A stretch of DNA of 40,129 nt from Collinsella sp. (GTDB lineage: Bacteria; Actinomycetota; Coriobacteriia; Coriobacteriales; Coriobacteriaceae). The translations under genes were made by a program, and so were the position numbers. Below are positions 1-8,437 of this stretch, in pieces. Below the pieces are notes generated by a model. The model was not told the origin of the DNA, ran no database searches, and saw only the letters and a program-made list of their open reading frames with translations. Location of the stretch: assembly GCA_031292915.1 (NCBI GenBank), contig JAUMSH010000003.1:1-40129 (forward strand), given 5' to 3'. How positions within the stretch are numbered: the stretch's first letter is position 1; each line of letters starts with the position of its first letter.

Positions 1-15
1 CTTCGACTCGAATTC

Positions 16-121
16 TTGACGGCCTGAACAATCGTCAATATCGGTCGGAGGGGTGGCTTTGTAAAGCCGTTTGTCTCCACCCGCGTAGCGGGTGGTTTAA
101 AGCTGGCCGCTGCGCGGCCAG
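16..121. repeat. Cluster of tandem short hairpins, possible IS200/IS605-type end
   Basis: Four perfect inverted repeats follow one another: TTGACG/CGTCAA (16-38), GGCTTT/AAAGCC (55-68), CCACCCGC/GCGGGTGG with a 3-nt loop (77-95) and CTGGCCGC/GCGGCCAG with a 3-nt loop (103-121). Two GC-rich hairpins with 3-nt loops joined by a TTTAAAG linker resemble the subterminal hairpins of IS200/IS605-family elements or REP-like repeats. No transposase or TnpB is visible, because the window starts here. The identification is an inference from shape only. Confidence 0.45.
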
Positions 122-136
122 CGGACTAAAGTCTTG

Positions 137-173
137 AAAACAAAAACCGGGGCCCGCATGATGCGGACCCCGG
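137..173 (-). terminator. Rho-independent terminator of glnN
   Basis: On the minus strand a GC-rich stem (147-173, CCGGGG pairing with CCCCGG around an inner CCGCATCATGCGG helix) is followed by a T-rich run (137-146). It begins about 30 nt after the glnN stop codon. Confidence 0.85.
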
Positions 174-204
174 CTCAATACCGTAACGATATGTCAGTTA
201 CGCT

Positions 205-2292
205 CTACACGTAGAACAGGATGTCGTCGTAGGTCGGGACCGGCCAGTAGTCGGCAGCCACGATCTCCTCCATGGCATCCACGGCGGCGCGCAGCGTATC
301 CATAGCGGGGACGACCTCGTGTGCATACACGTTGGCCTGCTCCTGGCCATCGAGGACCTCGGCCTTCTGATGCACGGCGTCGAGCGCCTTGATGGAGTCG
401 TTGATGGCGGTGATACCGTTGCAGAGCTTGTTGAGCGTGTTCTGCTCGCACTGCATGGCGGCCTCAGCACCGGCGGCACGAATAGTCTCAAGACCCTTAG
501 CGACCTTGGTGGCATAGGCGGTAATGACCGGGCGATAGGTACGACGCGCCTCGCGAACCATCGTGGTAGCCTCGATGTTCATGAGCTTGTTGTACTTCTC
601 GAGCTTGCAGTCGTAGCGGCACTGAGCCTCGGCCTTGGTCAGGACACCCGTCTCCTCGAAGAGCGCGATAGCCTTATCGGAAACAAAGGCGGGCAGGGCA
701 TCGGCCGTGGTCTTGTTGTTGGCAAGGCCTCGCTTCTTGGCCTCGACGGGCCACTCATCGGAGTAGCCGTCACCGGAGAACAGGATGCGCTGGTGATCGG
801 TCAGCACCTTCTTGCAGTACTCGAGCGCGGCGTCCTGGAACTTATCCTCGGGTGTACCCTCAAGCGCGTCGGCGAAGGACTTGAGCGACTTGGCCACGGC
901 GGCATCGAGCACCAGGTTGGAGTCGGAGACGTTCTGCTCGGAGCCGCAGGCACGGAACTCGAACTTGTTGCCGGTGAAGGCAAACGGGGAGGTGCGGTTG
1001 CGGTCGGTGTTGTCCTGCATCAGCTTGGGCAGGGTATCGGCGCCCAGGTCGAGCACGCCGCGCGTGGCATGGACGGAAGCCTTGCCATCGATGATCTTCT
1101 CGACGACCTCGGTAAGCTGGTCGCCCAGGAAGATGGACATAATCGCCGGAGGAGCCTCGTTGGCGCCCAGACGATGGTCGTTGCCGGCCGAGGCAACAGA
1201 GGCACGCAAGAGCTCCTGATAGTTATCGACGGCCTCGATCACCGCGGTGAGGAAGACGATGAACTGCAGGTTGTCGAGCGGAGTGTCGCCCGGATCGAGC
1301 AGGTTTTCGGACTCGGTGCCAAGCGACCAGTTGTTGTGCTTGCCCGAACCATTGATGCCCTCAAAGGGCTTCTCGTGCAGCAGGCAGACCAAGTCGTGGC
1401 GGGAGGCGATGAGCTTCATCTTCTCCATCATGACCAGATTCTGGTCGATGGCCTCGTTGACCTCGCCATAGACCGGTGCGAGCTCATGCTGGCAGGGAGC
1501 GACCTCGTTGTGCTTGGTCTTGGCGGGAATGCCGAGCGCCCACAGCTCATCGTCCAGGTCCTTCATGTAGGCCGAGACGGTGGGGCGGATAGCGCCAAAG
1601 TAGTGCTCCTCGAGCTCCTGGCCCTTGCAGGGAGCGGCACCAAAGAGGGTGCGGCCGGTGATGACCAGGTCCTTGCGCTTGCGGTAAGCGTCCTTCTTGA
1701 TCAGGAAGTACTCCTGCTCGTCGCCCACGGAAGGAACGACCTTCTTGGGGGTCTTACCGAACAGCGCCAAAACGCGCTTAGACTCACGCGAGAGCGCGGT
1801 CATGGAGCGCAGCAGCGGGGTCTTCTTGTCCAGGGCCTCGCCCGTGTAGGAGCAGAAAGCCGTGGGGATGCACAGGACATCGTCCTTGATAAAGGCGGGG
1901 CTGGTGGGGTCCCAAGCGGTGTAGCCACGGGCCTCGAAGGTGGCGCGCAGGCCGCCGTTGGGGAAGCTGGAGGCGTCCGGCTCGCCCTGGATGAGGTTCT
2001 TGCCCGTAAACTTGGTAATGGCGGTGCCGTCGTGGTTGGGCTCCAGGAAGCTGTCGTGCTTCTCGGAAGTAATGCCCGAAAGCGGCTGGAACCAATGCGC
2101 GTAGTGCGTCGCGCCCTTGGAGATGGCCCAGACCTTCATGGCGTGGGCAACGGCGTTGGCCACGTCCAGGTCGAGCGGCTCGCCGCCCTCGAGGGTTGCA
2201 GCAAGGCGCTTCCAAATGTCCTTGGGGAGGTAGTCCTTCATGACTTCCTCAGAGAACACCATGGTCCCGAAGCGGTCAGTAAGATCGGCCAT
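205..2292 (-). CDS. glnN: Glutamine synthetase type III (GSIII)
   Basis: Makes glutamine from glutamate, ammonia and ATP in the cytoplasm; this is the main ammonia-assimilating reaction. The 695-residue product has the usual GSIII length, far longer than the ~450-residue GSI. Visible family motifs are DEQEYFLI (Glu/Asp metal ligands), the stretch around KHNEVAPCQHELAP, GINGSGKHNNWS (glutamate and metal binding) and TGNKFEFRACGS (ATP/glutamate site). I chose the ATG at 2292 (MADLTDRFG) because AAGGGAG sits 6 nt upstream; the open frame extends 21 codons further without a better ribosome site. The gene is monocistronic, with its own terminator. The upstream inverted repeat at 2372-2409 may mediate nitrogen control. 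The family call is firm. Confidence 0.95.
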   Translation of the reverse strand: MADLTDRFGTMVFSEEVMKDYLPKDIWKRLAATLEGGEPLDLDVANAVAHAMKVWAISKGATHYAHWFQPLSGITSEKHDSFLEPNHDGTAITKFTGKNLIQGEPDASSFPNGGLRATFEARGYTAWDPTSPAFIKDDVLCIPTAFCSYTGEALDKKTPLLRSMTALSRESKRVLALFGKTPKKVVPSVGDEQEYFLIKKDAYRKRKDLVITGRTLFGAAPCKGQELEEHYFGAIRPTVSAYMKDLDDELWALGIPAKTKHNEVAPCQHELAPVYGEVNEAIDQNLVMMEKMKLIASRHDLVCLLHEKPFEGINGSGKHNNWSLGTESENLLDPGDTPLDNLQFIVFLTAVIEAVDNYQELLRASVASAGNDHRLGANEAPPAIMSIFLGDQLTEVVEKIIDGKASVHATRGVLDLGADTLPKLMQDNTDRNRTSPFAFTGNKFEFRACGSEQNVSDSNLVLDAAVAKSLKSFADALEGTPEDKFQDAALEYCKKVLTDHQRILFSGDGYSDEWPVEAKKRGLANNKTTADALPAFVSDKAIALFEETGVLTKAEAQCRYDCKLEKYNKLMNIEATTMVREARRTYRPVITAYATKVAKGLETIRAAGAEAAMQCEQNTLNKLCNGITAINDSIKALDAVHQKAEVLDGQEQANVYAHEVVPAMDTLRAAVDAMEEIVAADYWPVPTYDDILFYV

Positions 2293-2371
2293 ACGGAACT
2301 CCCTTCGTATCGGCACCGCGTGAGAAGCGGTGTTGATTACTAACGAACGAGTCATAGCTTAGACTCGCCGT

Positions 2372-2409
2372 GTTTCCGCGACATTACCGTTATGTTGCTG
2401 TCGCGAAAC
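2372..2409. promoter_or_regulatory. Inverted-repeat operator candidate upstream of glnN
   Basis: GTTTCCGCGACA and TGTCGCGAAAC face each other across 15 nt, about 80-117 nt before the glnN start. Each half can be read as a GlnR-like half box, GTnAC-n6-GAAAC: GTAAT-n6-GAAAC on the minus strand and GTTGC-n6-GAAAC on the plus strand, each with one mismatch. Known GlnR boxes are direct rather than inverted arrangements, so the regulator is an inference. Confidence 0.4.
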
Positions 2410-2528
2410 CAATCAATGAGGTTACCCTATCGAGGCGGCGTTGCCACCCTCAACAGCCAATCAACTGTATAAATAGCAGACCTCTCCCCATGGTTTAAGG
2501 GTAGTCAATTTGGAATGGAGCTCTATTA

Positions 2529-2554
2529 ACTGGTATTTTGCATCAGATACCAGT
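2529..2554. promoter_or_regulatory. Perfect 8-bp inverted repeat between glnN and metF
   Basis: ACTGGTAT and ATACCAGT are separated by 10 nt. No T tract follows on either strand, so it looks like a dyad operator rather than a terminator. It lies 165-190 nt upstream of the metF start. Apart from this, the 2372-2409 repeat and a TAGAAT -10-like hexamer at 2670-2675 without a convincing -35, I see no feature in the 426-nt gap 2293-2718. Confidence 0.35.
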
Positions 2555-2718
2555 CTTTATAGTCCGTGCCTAGATTAGCCGCTCTGTTATAGAGAAAGCC
2601 GATAGCAAGGCATCTTTGATTGGTATCCTCAAATAGCGAGTGAAACTCCACCGTGGCACAGTGGTGCTGTAGAATCCTTACAACACATCACACTATTACG
2701 TATCTAGAGGAGCACGAT

Positions 2719-3591
2719 ATGCGCGTCGACGAGGTTTTTAAGCAGGCAGCATCCCAGGGCACCGCGCCCATTTCGTTTGAGATGTTCCCGCCCAAGGGCG
2801 AGCTGACCCTCGACACGGCTCGCGAAGTGGCAGGCAATCTGTGCAAGCTTTCGCCGAGCTTTGTCTCGGTCACCTGCTCGGCCGGCGGCTCGGGCAACGG
2901 TGCCACCACCGCCCCCATCGCGCATATGATTACGAGCGAATTCGACACGCCCTCGGTGGCACACCTTACCTGCGTGGGCCGCTCGCACGCCGATATCGCC
3001 GCCAAGATCGACGAGTATCGCACCGCCGGCGTGGAAAACATCCTGGCCCTGCGTGGCGATCTCCCTGCCGGCGCAACCGAGGACGACAAGCCCGCCTCCG
3101 ACTACGCCTACGCCCGCGACCTCATCCCCGAGCTCGTCGACGCCGGCTTTTGCGTGGGCGCCGCAGCCTACCCCGAGGGCCACATTGCCTGTGAGGATCT
3201 CAACCTCTCGGTCGAACACCTCAAGCAAAAACAGGACGCCGGCGCGAGCTTCTTTGTGACGCAGCTCTTCTTTGATAACGAGTGCTTCTACCGTTTTCGC
3301 GAGCTTGCCGACAAGGCCGGCATCACCGTGCCCATTACCGCGGGCATCATGCCGTTTATGGGCAAGTCGCAGATCAGCCGCATGGTCTTTATGTGCGGCG
3401 CGTCGCTGCCCTCCCCCGTCATCAAGATTCTCGCCAAGTACGAGAATGACCCCGAGAGCCTGCAGGCAGCTGGTGTAGATTATGCAGCCCGCCAGCTTTG
3501 CGACCTCAAGGAGCACGGCGCCGACGGCCTGCACCTGTACACTATGAACCGTCCTGCGATCGCCGCGACCATTATGGAGCGCCTGGGGTAA
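2719..3591 (+). CDS. metF: 5,10-methylenetetrahydrofolate reductase
   Basis: Reduces 5,10-methylene-THF to 5-methyl-THF, the methyl donor for methionine synthase encoded two genes downstream. The 290-residue product matches the bacterial MetF TIM barrel. SFEMFPPKG near residue 19 carries the conserved Glu (residue 21). VSVTCSAGGSGN, a region around NILALRGD, and ASFFVTQLFFD are further family motifs. The start at 2719 is chosen because AGAGGAG lies 6 nt upstream, although the frame is open from 2653. The TAA stop overlaps the next ATG by one base, so metF is translationally coupled to the methionine synthase reactivation protein. Confidence 0.95.
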   Translation: MRVDEVFKQAASQGTAPISFEMFPPKGELTLDTAREVAGNLCKLSPSFVSVTCSAGGSGNGATTAPIAHMITSEFDTPSVAHLTCVGRSHADIAAKIDEYRTAGVENILALRGDLPAGATEDDKPASDYAYARDLIPELVDAGFCVGAAAYPEGHIACEDLNLSVEHLKQKQDAGASFFVTQLFFDNECFYRFRELADKAGITVPITAGIMPFMGKSQISRMVFMCGASLPSPVIKILAKYENDPESLQAAGVDYAARQLCDLKEHGADGLHLYTMNRPAIAATIMERLG

Positions 3592-4379
3592 TGGAAAAAC
3601 CGCACATCGATACAACCACTGTCGAAGTGCCGGCCGACCTTGCGTCGCCGGCGCTTTACCGTGTCGATGCTGCGCACCATCCCCGTGTCGACCGTGCCGA
3701 GATGCTGCGGTATCTGGGTTACGGCGGCCAGCAGATTGAGCCCGAACTGTCACGACGTATTGAGCTTGTCGTTGAACGTCTGGAACTGGACATTGAGCCC
3801 CGTGGCGTGCGCCGCGTATTTGCCATCGATGCCACGGGCGTGGACGAGCAGGGAGAACCTTGCATTCGCCTGGTCGGCACCAATGTTGAGCTGCGCGGTC
3901 GTGATATCTATCGACATCTCAAAGACGCCCGCTTTGCCGCGCTCATGGCATGCACCCTCGGCATGGACGCCGAGCGTCGCCTGCGCATCACGGGAGCCCA
4001 ACATCCCCTGGAGGGCGCCGTGCTCGACGCCGCGTGCTCCGCTTACGTGGAAGCCGCCGTCGAGCAGATGGACCAGCAGGTCAAGGCTGCGGCCGCCGCA
4101 CGCGGACTCGCCGGCAACTGGCGCTTCAGTCCCGGCTACGGCGACTGCCCGCTCTCGGCCCAGCGCTCGATCGTCAATGCGCTCAACGCCACGCGGCTCA
4201 TCGGCCTGACCGTCACGCCCACCAGCCTGCTCATGCCCACCAAAAGCGTGACCGCGGTGATCGGTCTGTTTGACGGCGAAGTCCACGACGCCCAAAGCCG
4301 CCCCACCTGCAATATCTGCCGCATGCGCGAGCACTGCCGCTTCCGCGCCGCCCACACCACCTGCTATTCCAGCCATTAG
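3591..4379 (+). CDS. Stand-alone MetH reactivation (B12/SAM activation-like) domain protein
   Basis: Resembles the C-terminal activation domain of MetH, which binds S-adenosylmethionine and helps re-methylate cobalamin that has oxidised to the inactive state; here it is a separate 262-residue protein. The family shows in a region around FSPGYGDCPLSAQ, the TVTPTSLLMPTKSVTAVIG stretch, and a Cys-rich tail near residues 240-256 (CNICRMREHC). The tail Cys set could bind metal or support redox chemistry, which is an inference. Start and metF stop overlap as TAATG. metH, which lacks this domain, follows 9 nt later with its own AGGAG site, so the two polypeptides probably act as a complex. Confidence 0.85.
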   Translation: MEKPHIDTTTVEVPADLASPALYRVDAAHHPRVDRAEMLRYLGYGGQQIEPELSRRIELVVERLELDIEPRGVRRVFAIDATGVDEQGEPCIRLVGTNVELRGRDIYRHLKDARFAALMACTLGMDAERRLRITGAQHPLEGAVLDAACSAYVEAAVEQMDQQVKAAAAARGLAGNWRFSPGYGDCPLSAQRSIVNALNATRLIGLTVTPTSLLMPTKSVTAVIGLFDGEVHDAQSRPTCNICRMREHCRFRAAHTTCYSSH

Positions 4380-4388
4380 GAGCCCTCG

Positions 4389-6947
4389 ATGTTTACTCCG
4401 CTTATCACTCATGATCTGGACGGCGCCGCGCTGGCGGCGCCCGTTGATGCCGCACGCCGTAATGGCGCTGCATACAAGACGCGCACGATCGACGACCTTC
4501 GCATTAAGGACGATCGCCTGCGCGCCGCCATCGAGGGCACGGGGCATCTGCTGTTCGACGGCGGCATGGGCACCATGTTGCAGGCGGCCGGCATGAAGGC
4601 CGGCGCCCTGCCCGAGCTGCTCAACTTTGAGGAACCTCAGGTCATTACCGACATTCAGCGTCAGTACGTCGAGGCCGGCTGCGACGTGATCACCGCCAAC
4701 ACCTTTGGCGCCAACGCCCACAAGCTCGACGGTGCCGCCACCGTGGCAGATGTCTTTGCCGCGGCCGTCACCTGCGCCCGCGCGGCCGGTGCCCACTACG
4801 TCGCCGGTGACATCGGCCCCATCGGCGCCCTGCTGCGCCCCCTGGGCACCCTCAGCTTTGACGAGGCTTACGACCTCTTTGCCGAGGAAGTGCGCGCCGG
4901 CGTCGATGCGGGCGTGGACCTCTTTATTATCGAGACCATGACCGACCTTGCCGAGATCAAGGCCGCCGTCCTCGCCTGCCGCGAGAACTCCGACCTGCCC
5001 GTCTTTGCCACCATGACCTTCGAGGAAGACGGTCGCACCTTCCTGGGAACGAGCCCCGAGGTCACCGCCATCACGCTCGACGCTATCGGCGCCGACGTTT
5101 TGGGCATCAACTGCAGCCAGGGCCCGGCTGAGCTCCGAGGGCTCGCCGCACGTATGCTCACCGTTACCGACAAGCCCGTTATGGTGCAGGCCAATGCGGG
5201 ACTGCCCCGCGTGGACGACGACGGTAACACCGTCTTTGACATCCAGGCCCCCGAGTACGCCGGGGCCGTCGCCGGTATGATTGAGGACGGCGTGAGCGTC
5301 GTGGGCGGCTGCTGCGGTACCACGCCGGCGCACATGGCGGCCTTGCGCACGCTTATCGATAACCACACGCCCAGCCCGCGCCGCCGCAAGCCCAGCATGT
5401 CGGTCACGAGCGCCCAAACGGTCGTGGACCTTCCCTGCGACGGCCACAAGATCGCCGTCATCGGCGAGCGCATCAACCCCACCGGCAAAAAGCGCCTGCA
5501 GCAGGCCCTGCGCGACGGCGACCTGGACTACGTCGTGAGCCAGGGTATCAGCCAGCAGGAACAGGGCGCCGACATCCTGGACGTTAACGTGGGCCTGCCC
5601 GAGATCGACGAGGTCAAGATCATCCAACAGGCCACCGAGCAGCTCCAGGGCTCCACGCTGCTGCCGCTGCAGATCGACTCCACCGACCCCGCAGCCGTCG
5701 AGGCCGCCGTGCGCCGCTACGCCGGCAAGCCCATCATCAACTCGGTCAATGGCAAGCAGCAGATCATGGATGAGATCTTTCCGCTGGTCGCCCACTACGG
5801 CACCAACGTTGTCGGCCTTACGCTCGACGAAGGCGGCATCCCCGATACCGCCGAGGCTCGCTTCGCCATCGCCGAGCGCATCGTGGCCGAGGCTACCCGC
5901 TACGGCATCGGACCGGACCGCATCCTCATCGACTGCCTGGTCATGACCGCCTCGACCAATCAACGCCAGGCCGAACAGATCCTGCGCGCCATGTCCCTGT
6001 GCAAGGAGCGCCTGGGCGTCAAATGCGCGCTCGGCGTGTCGAACATCAGCTTTGGCCTGCCTGCCCGCCCGCTGCTGGGCTCGGTCTTTTTGGCTGCCGC
6101 TTTTGGCGCAGGCCTGGACGCCCCCATCATGAACCCGGGCTCCAAGCGCTTTATGGATACCGTCTACAGCTATCGCGTCCTGAGCGTTGAGGACGAGGGC
6201 TCGACCGGATACATCGAGCGCTACGCCGGCTGGACCGATCCGTACAAGATCGCCGCAAACCCGGCAGCAGCTCAGGCCGCGTCGAGTGATGCCGCGCCTG
6301 CCGCGGGCACCGCCGGCACCGACGGCAACGACGACCCGATTCGTCGCATGGTCGTCTCGGGCCGCAAAGGCGAGATCGCTGCCGAGACCGAGCGTCTGCT
6401 GGCAGACCACGACGCCATGGACCTCATCAACAACCACTTTATCCCCGCCCTCGACGAGGTCGGAGTCCTCTTTGACCAGGGCAAGTTCTTCTTGCCGCAG
6501 CTTATGGCCTCGGCCGAAGCCGCACGCGTGGGCTTCGACACCATCAAGCGCCTGATGCCCGCCGGCGAGATTGCCGACAAGGGCAAGATCTGCGTGGCCA
6601 CCGTCAAGGGCGACATCCACGACATCGGTAAGAACATCGTCAAAATGCTGCTCGACAACTACGGCTATACCGTCTTTGACCTGGGCCGCGACGTCGACCC
6701 GCAGGAGGTACTCAAGACCGTCAAGGAGCGCGATATCAAACTCGTCGGCCTCTCGGCGCTTATGACTACCACGGTCGTCGCCATGGAAGAGACCATCAAG
6801 CTGCTTCATGCCGAGGTGCCGGGCGTCAAGATCATCGTAGGCGGCGCCGTACTCACCCCCGAATACGCCAAGCAGATCGGCGCGGACTACTACGCCAAGG
6901 ACGCCGCCGAAAGCGCTCGTATCGCCGAAGAGGTCTTTGGGCAGTAA
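4389..6947 (+). CDS. metH: Cobalamin-dependent methionine synthase without activation domain
   Basis: Transfers the methyl group of 5-methyl-THF through cobalamin to homocysteine. Domains in order: homocysteine-binding barrel (about 50-330) with zinc ligands Cys242 (GINCS) and Cys308-Cys309 (GGCCGTTP); pterin-binding barrel (about 355-620, starting IGERINPTGKK); an Ala-rich linker (about 625-650); cobalamin cap and B12-binding domains (about 655-852) with DIHDIGKNIV, His744 being the expected lower cobalt ligand. The protein ends there at 852 residues; E. coli MetH is about 1,227 and carries a fused activation domain. The missing part is supplied by the preceding gene. TTAGGAG lies 6 nt before the ATG. 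Confidence 0.95.
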   Translation: MFTPLITHDLDGAALAAPVDAARRNGAAYKTRTIDDLRIKDDRLRAAIEGTGHLLFDGGMGTMLQAAGMKAGALPELLNFEEPQVITDIQRQYVEAGCDVITANTFGANAHKLDGAATVADVFAAAVTCARAAGAHYVAGDIGPIGALLRPLGTLSFDEAYDLFAEEVRAGVDAGVDLFIIETMTDLAEIKAAVLACRENSDLPVFATMTFEEDGRTFLGTSPEVTAITLDAIGADVLGINCSQGPAELRGLAARMLTVTDKPVMVQANAGLPRVDDDGNTVFDIQAPEYAGAVAGMIEDGVSVVGGCCGTTPAHMAALRTLIDNHTPSPRRRKPSMSVTSAQTVVDLPCDGHKIAVIGERINPTGKKRLQQALRDGDLDYVVSQGISQQEQGADILDVNVGLPEIDEVKIIQQATEQLQGSTLLPLQIDSTDPAAVEAAVRRYAGKPIINSVNGKQQIMDEIFPLVAHYGTNVVGLTLDEGGIPDTAEARFAIAERIVAEATRYGIGPDRILIDCLVMTASTNQRQAEQILRAMSLCKERLGVKCALGVSNISFGLPARPLLGSVFLAAAFGAGLDAPIMNPGSKRFMDTVYSYRVLSVEDEGSTGYIERYAGWTDPYKIAANPAAAQAASSDAAPAAGTAGTDGNDDPIRRMVVSGRKGEIAAETERLLADHDAMDLINNHFIPALDEVGVLFDQGKFFLPQLMASAEAARVGFDTIKRLMPAGEIADKGKICVATVKGDIHDIGKNIVKMLLDNYGYTVFDLGRDVDPQEVLKTVKERDIKLVGLSALMTTTVVAMEETIKLLHAEVPGVKIIVGGAVLTPEYAKQIGADYYAKDAAESARIAEEVFGQ

Positions 6948-6973
6948 CACAACGGAAACAACCGAGCACCAAA

Positions 6974-7009
6974 ACGTGCCGCATGCGCCACTTGGCACGT
7001 GCGGCACGT
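6974..7009. promoter_or_regulatory. 36-bp near-palindrome before the UPF0210 gene
   Basis: ACGTGCCGCA (6974-6983) and TGCGGCACGT (7000-7009) are perfect inverted repeats, and the intervening 16 nt are also partly self-complementary. A TAGAAT -10-like hexamer follows directly (7010-7015). No T run follows on the plus strand, so an operator is more likely than a terminator. Confidence 0.4.
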
Positions 7010-7055
7010 TAGAATAGATAAGACTATGCTCGTTTTGGCAGATAGGAGCGCAAGG

Positions 7056-8420
7056 ATGGCGATCACGCCCGCAGAAATCGCGGAAACCCGCGGCATGGTT
7101 GAGGAACAGAACCTCGACATCAGGACCATCACCATGGGTGTTTCGCTCATGGGTTGCGGTGACGAGAACCTCGACCGCATGTGCACGAAGATCTACGACC
7201 ACGTGACGCACACGGCTGAGCATCTGGTCGAGACCGCCGAGAACCTCGAGCGCGAGTACGGTATCCCCATCGTCAACAAGCGCGTTTCCGTCACCCCGGT
7301 GGCGCAGATCGCCGCGTGCTGCAAGGATGAGGACCTCACCCCCATTGCGCATGCCCTCGACCGCGCGGCTGAGACGCTCGGCATCGACTACCTGGGCGGC
7401 TTCTCCGCGCTCGTCCAGAAGGGCATCGGCGACGCCGACCGCCGCGTCATCCAGTCCATCCCCCAGGCGCTCGCCACCACGAGCCGCGTCTGCTCCAGCG
7501 TCAACGTCGCCAGTCTGCGCGCCGGTATCAACATGGACGCCGTGCTCATGGCCGCCCAGACCATCATCGATGCCGCTAAACTCACGGCCGACCAGGACTC
7601 CGTCGGCGCTTCCAAATTTGTCTGCTTTGCCAACATGGTCGAGGACTCCCCGTTTATGGCGGGCGCCGTCCACGGCGGCGGCGAGGCCGACGCCGTCATC
7701 AACGTAGGCGTCTCGGGCCCCGGCGTTATGGCCGCAGCCCTGGAAACGCTGCCCGATTCCGCATCGATGATGGAAGTCGCCGAGAAGATCAAGCAGACCG
7801 CCTTTAAGATCACCCGTGCCGGCGAGCTCATGAGCCGCGAGGCCGCCCATCGTCTGGGTGTCGAGAAGGGCATTGTCGACCTGTCGCTGGCTCCCACGCC
7901 TGCCATCGGCGACTCCGTCGCGCGCATCCTCGAGATCATCGGCGTGGGCACCTGCGGTGGCCCCGGCACGACCTGCGCGCTCGCCATGCTCAACGATGCC
8001 GTCAAGAAGGGCGGCGTCATGGCCAGCTCCAGCGTGGGCGGTCTCTCCGGCGCCTTTATCCCCGTGTCCGAGGATGCCGGCATGATCGCCGCCGTCGAGG
8101 CCGGTGCGCTTTCGCTCGAGAAGCTCGAGGCCATGACCTGCGTGTGCTCCGTTGGCCTGGACATGATCGCCATCCCCGGCGACACTCCGGTCGAGACCAT
8201 CGCCGGCATCATCGCCGACGAGATGGCCATCGGCGTCATCAACAACAAGACCACGGCCGTCCGCGTGATCCCCGCCATCGGCAAGGGCGTGGGCGACTGC
8301 GTCGAGTACGGCGGCCTGTTCGGCCGTGCGCCCATCATGCCGGTGAACCCCAACGCCGGCACCGTGCTTGCCCACCGCGGTGGACGCTTCCCGGCGCCGC
8401 TGAACTCGCTGAAGAACTAG
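7056..8420 (+). CDS. UPF0210 / DUF711 (PFL) family protein
   Basis: A 454-residue protein of the DUF711/UPF0210 group, glycyl-radical-enzyme-like in fold but without established activity. Recognisable stretches are the N-terminal TITMGVSLMGC, GGFSALVQKG, a Gly/Ala-rich core including HGGGEADAVINVGVSGPGV, and a region around APTPAIGDSVA. The start at 7056 has GGAG 7 nt upstream. An upstream in-frame ATG at 7026 is too close to the TAGAAT hexamer and lacks a ribosome site. Family members are often preceded by a small ACT-domain protein (UPF0237); none is present here, and the gene follows metH instead. Function is not assigned. Confidence 0.85.
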   Translation: MAITPAEIAETRGMVEEQNLDIRTITMGVSLMGCGDENLDRMCTKIYDHVTHTAEHLVETAENLEREYGIPIVNKRVSVTPVAQIAACCKDEDLTPIAHALDRAAETLGIDYLGGFSALVQKGIGDADRRVIQSIPQALATTSRVCSSVNVASLRAGINMDAVLMAAQTIIDAAKLTADQDSVGASKFVCFANMVEDSPFMAGAVHGGGEADAVINVGVSGPGVMAAALETLPDSASMMEVAEKIKQTAFKITRAGELMSREAAHRLGVEKGIVDLSLAPTPAIGDSVARILEIIGVGTCGGPGTTCALAMLNDAVKKGGVMASSSVGGLSGAFIPVSEDAGMIAAVEAGALSLEKLEAMTCVCSVGLDMIAIPGDTPVETIAGIIADEMAIGVINNKTTAVRVIPAIGKGVGDCVEYGGLFGRAPIMPVNPNAGTVLAHRGGRFPAPLNSLKN

Positions 8421-8437
8421 CTGAGGGGTTTGAGCGA

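Noticed and set aside
319..2343. 674-codon open frame on the plus strand opposite glnN
   Set aside because: Mirror frame of a certain gene with repetitive Leu/Val/Gly composition and no ribosome site.
2653..2675. TGGCAC-type -24/-12 (sigma-54) promoter before metF
   Set aside because: The -12 element is wrong, and sigma-54 is not expected in actinobacteria.
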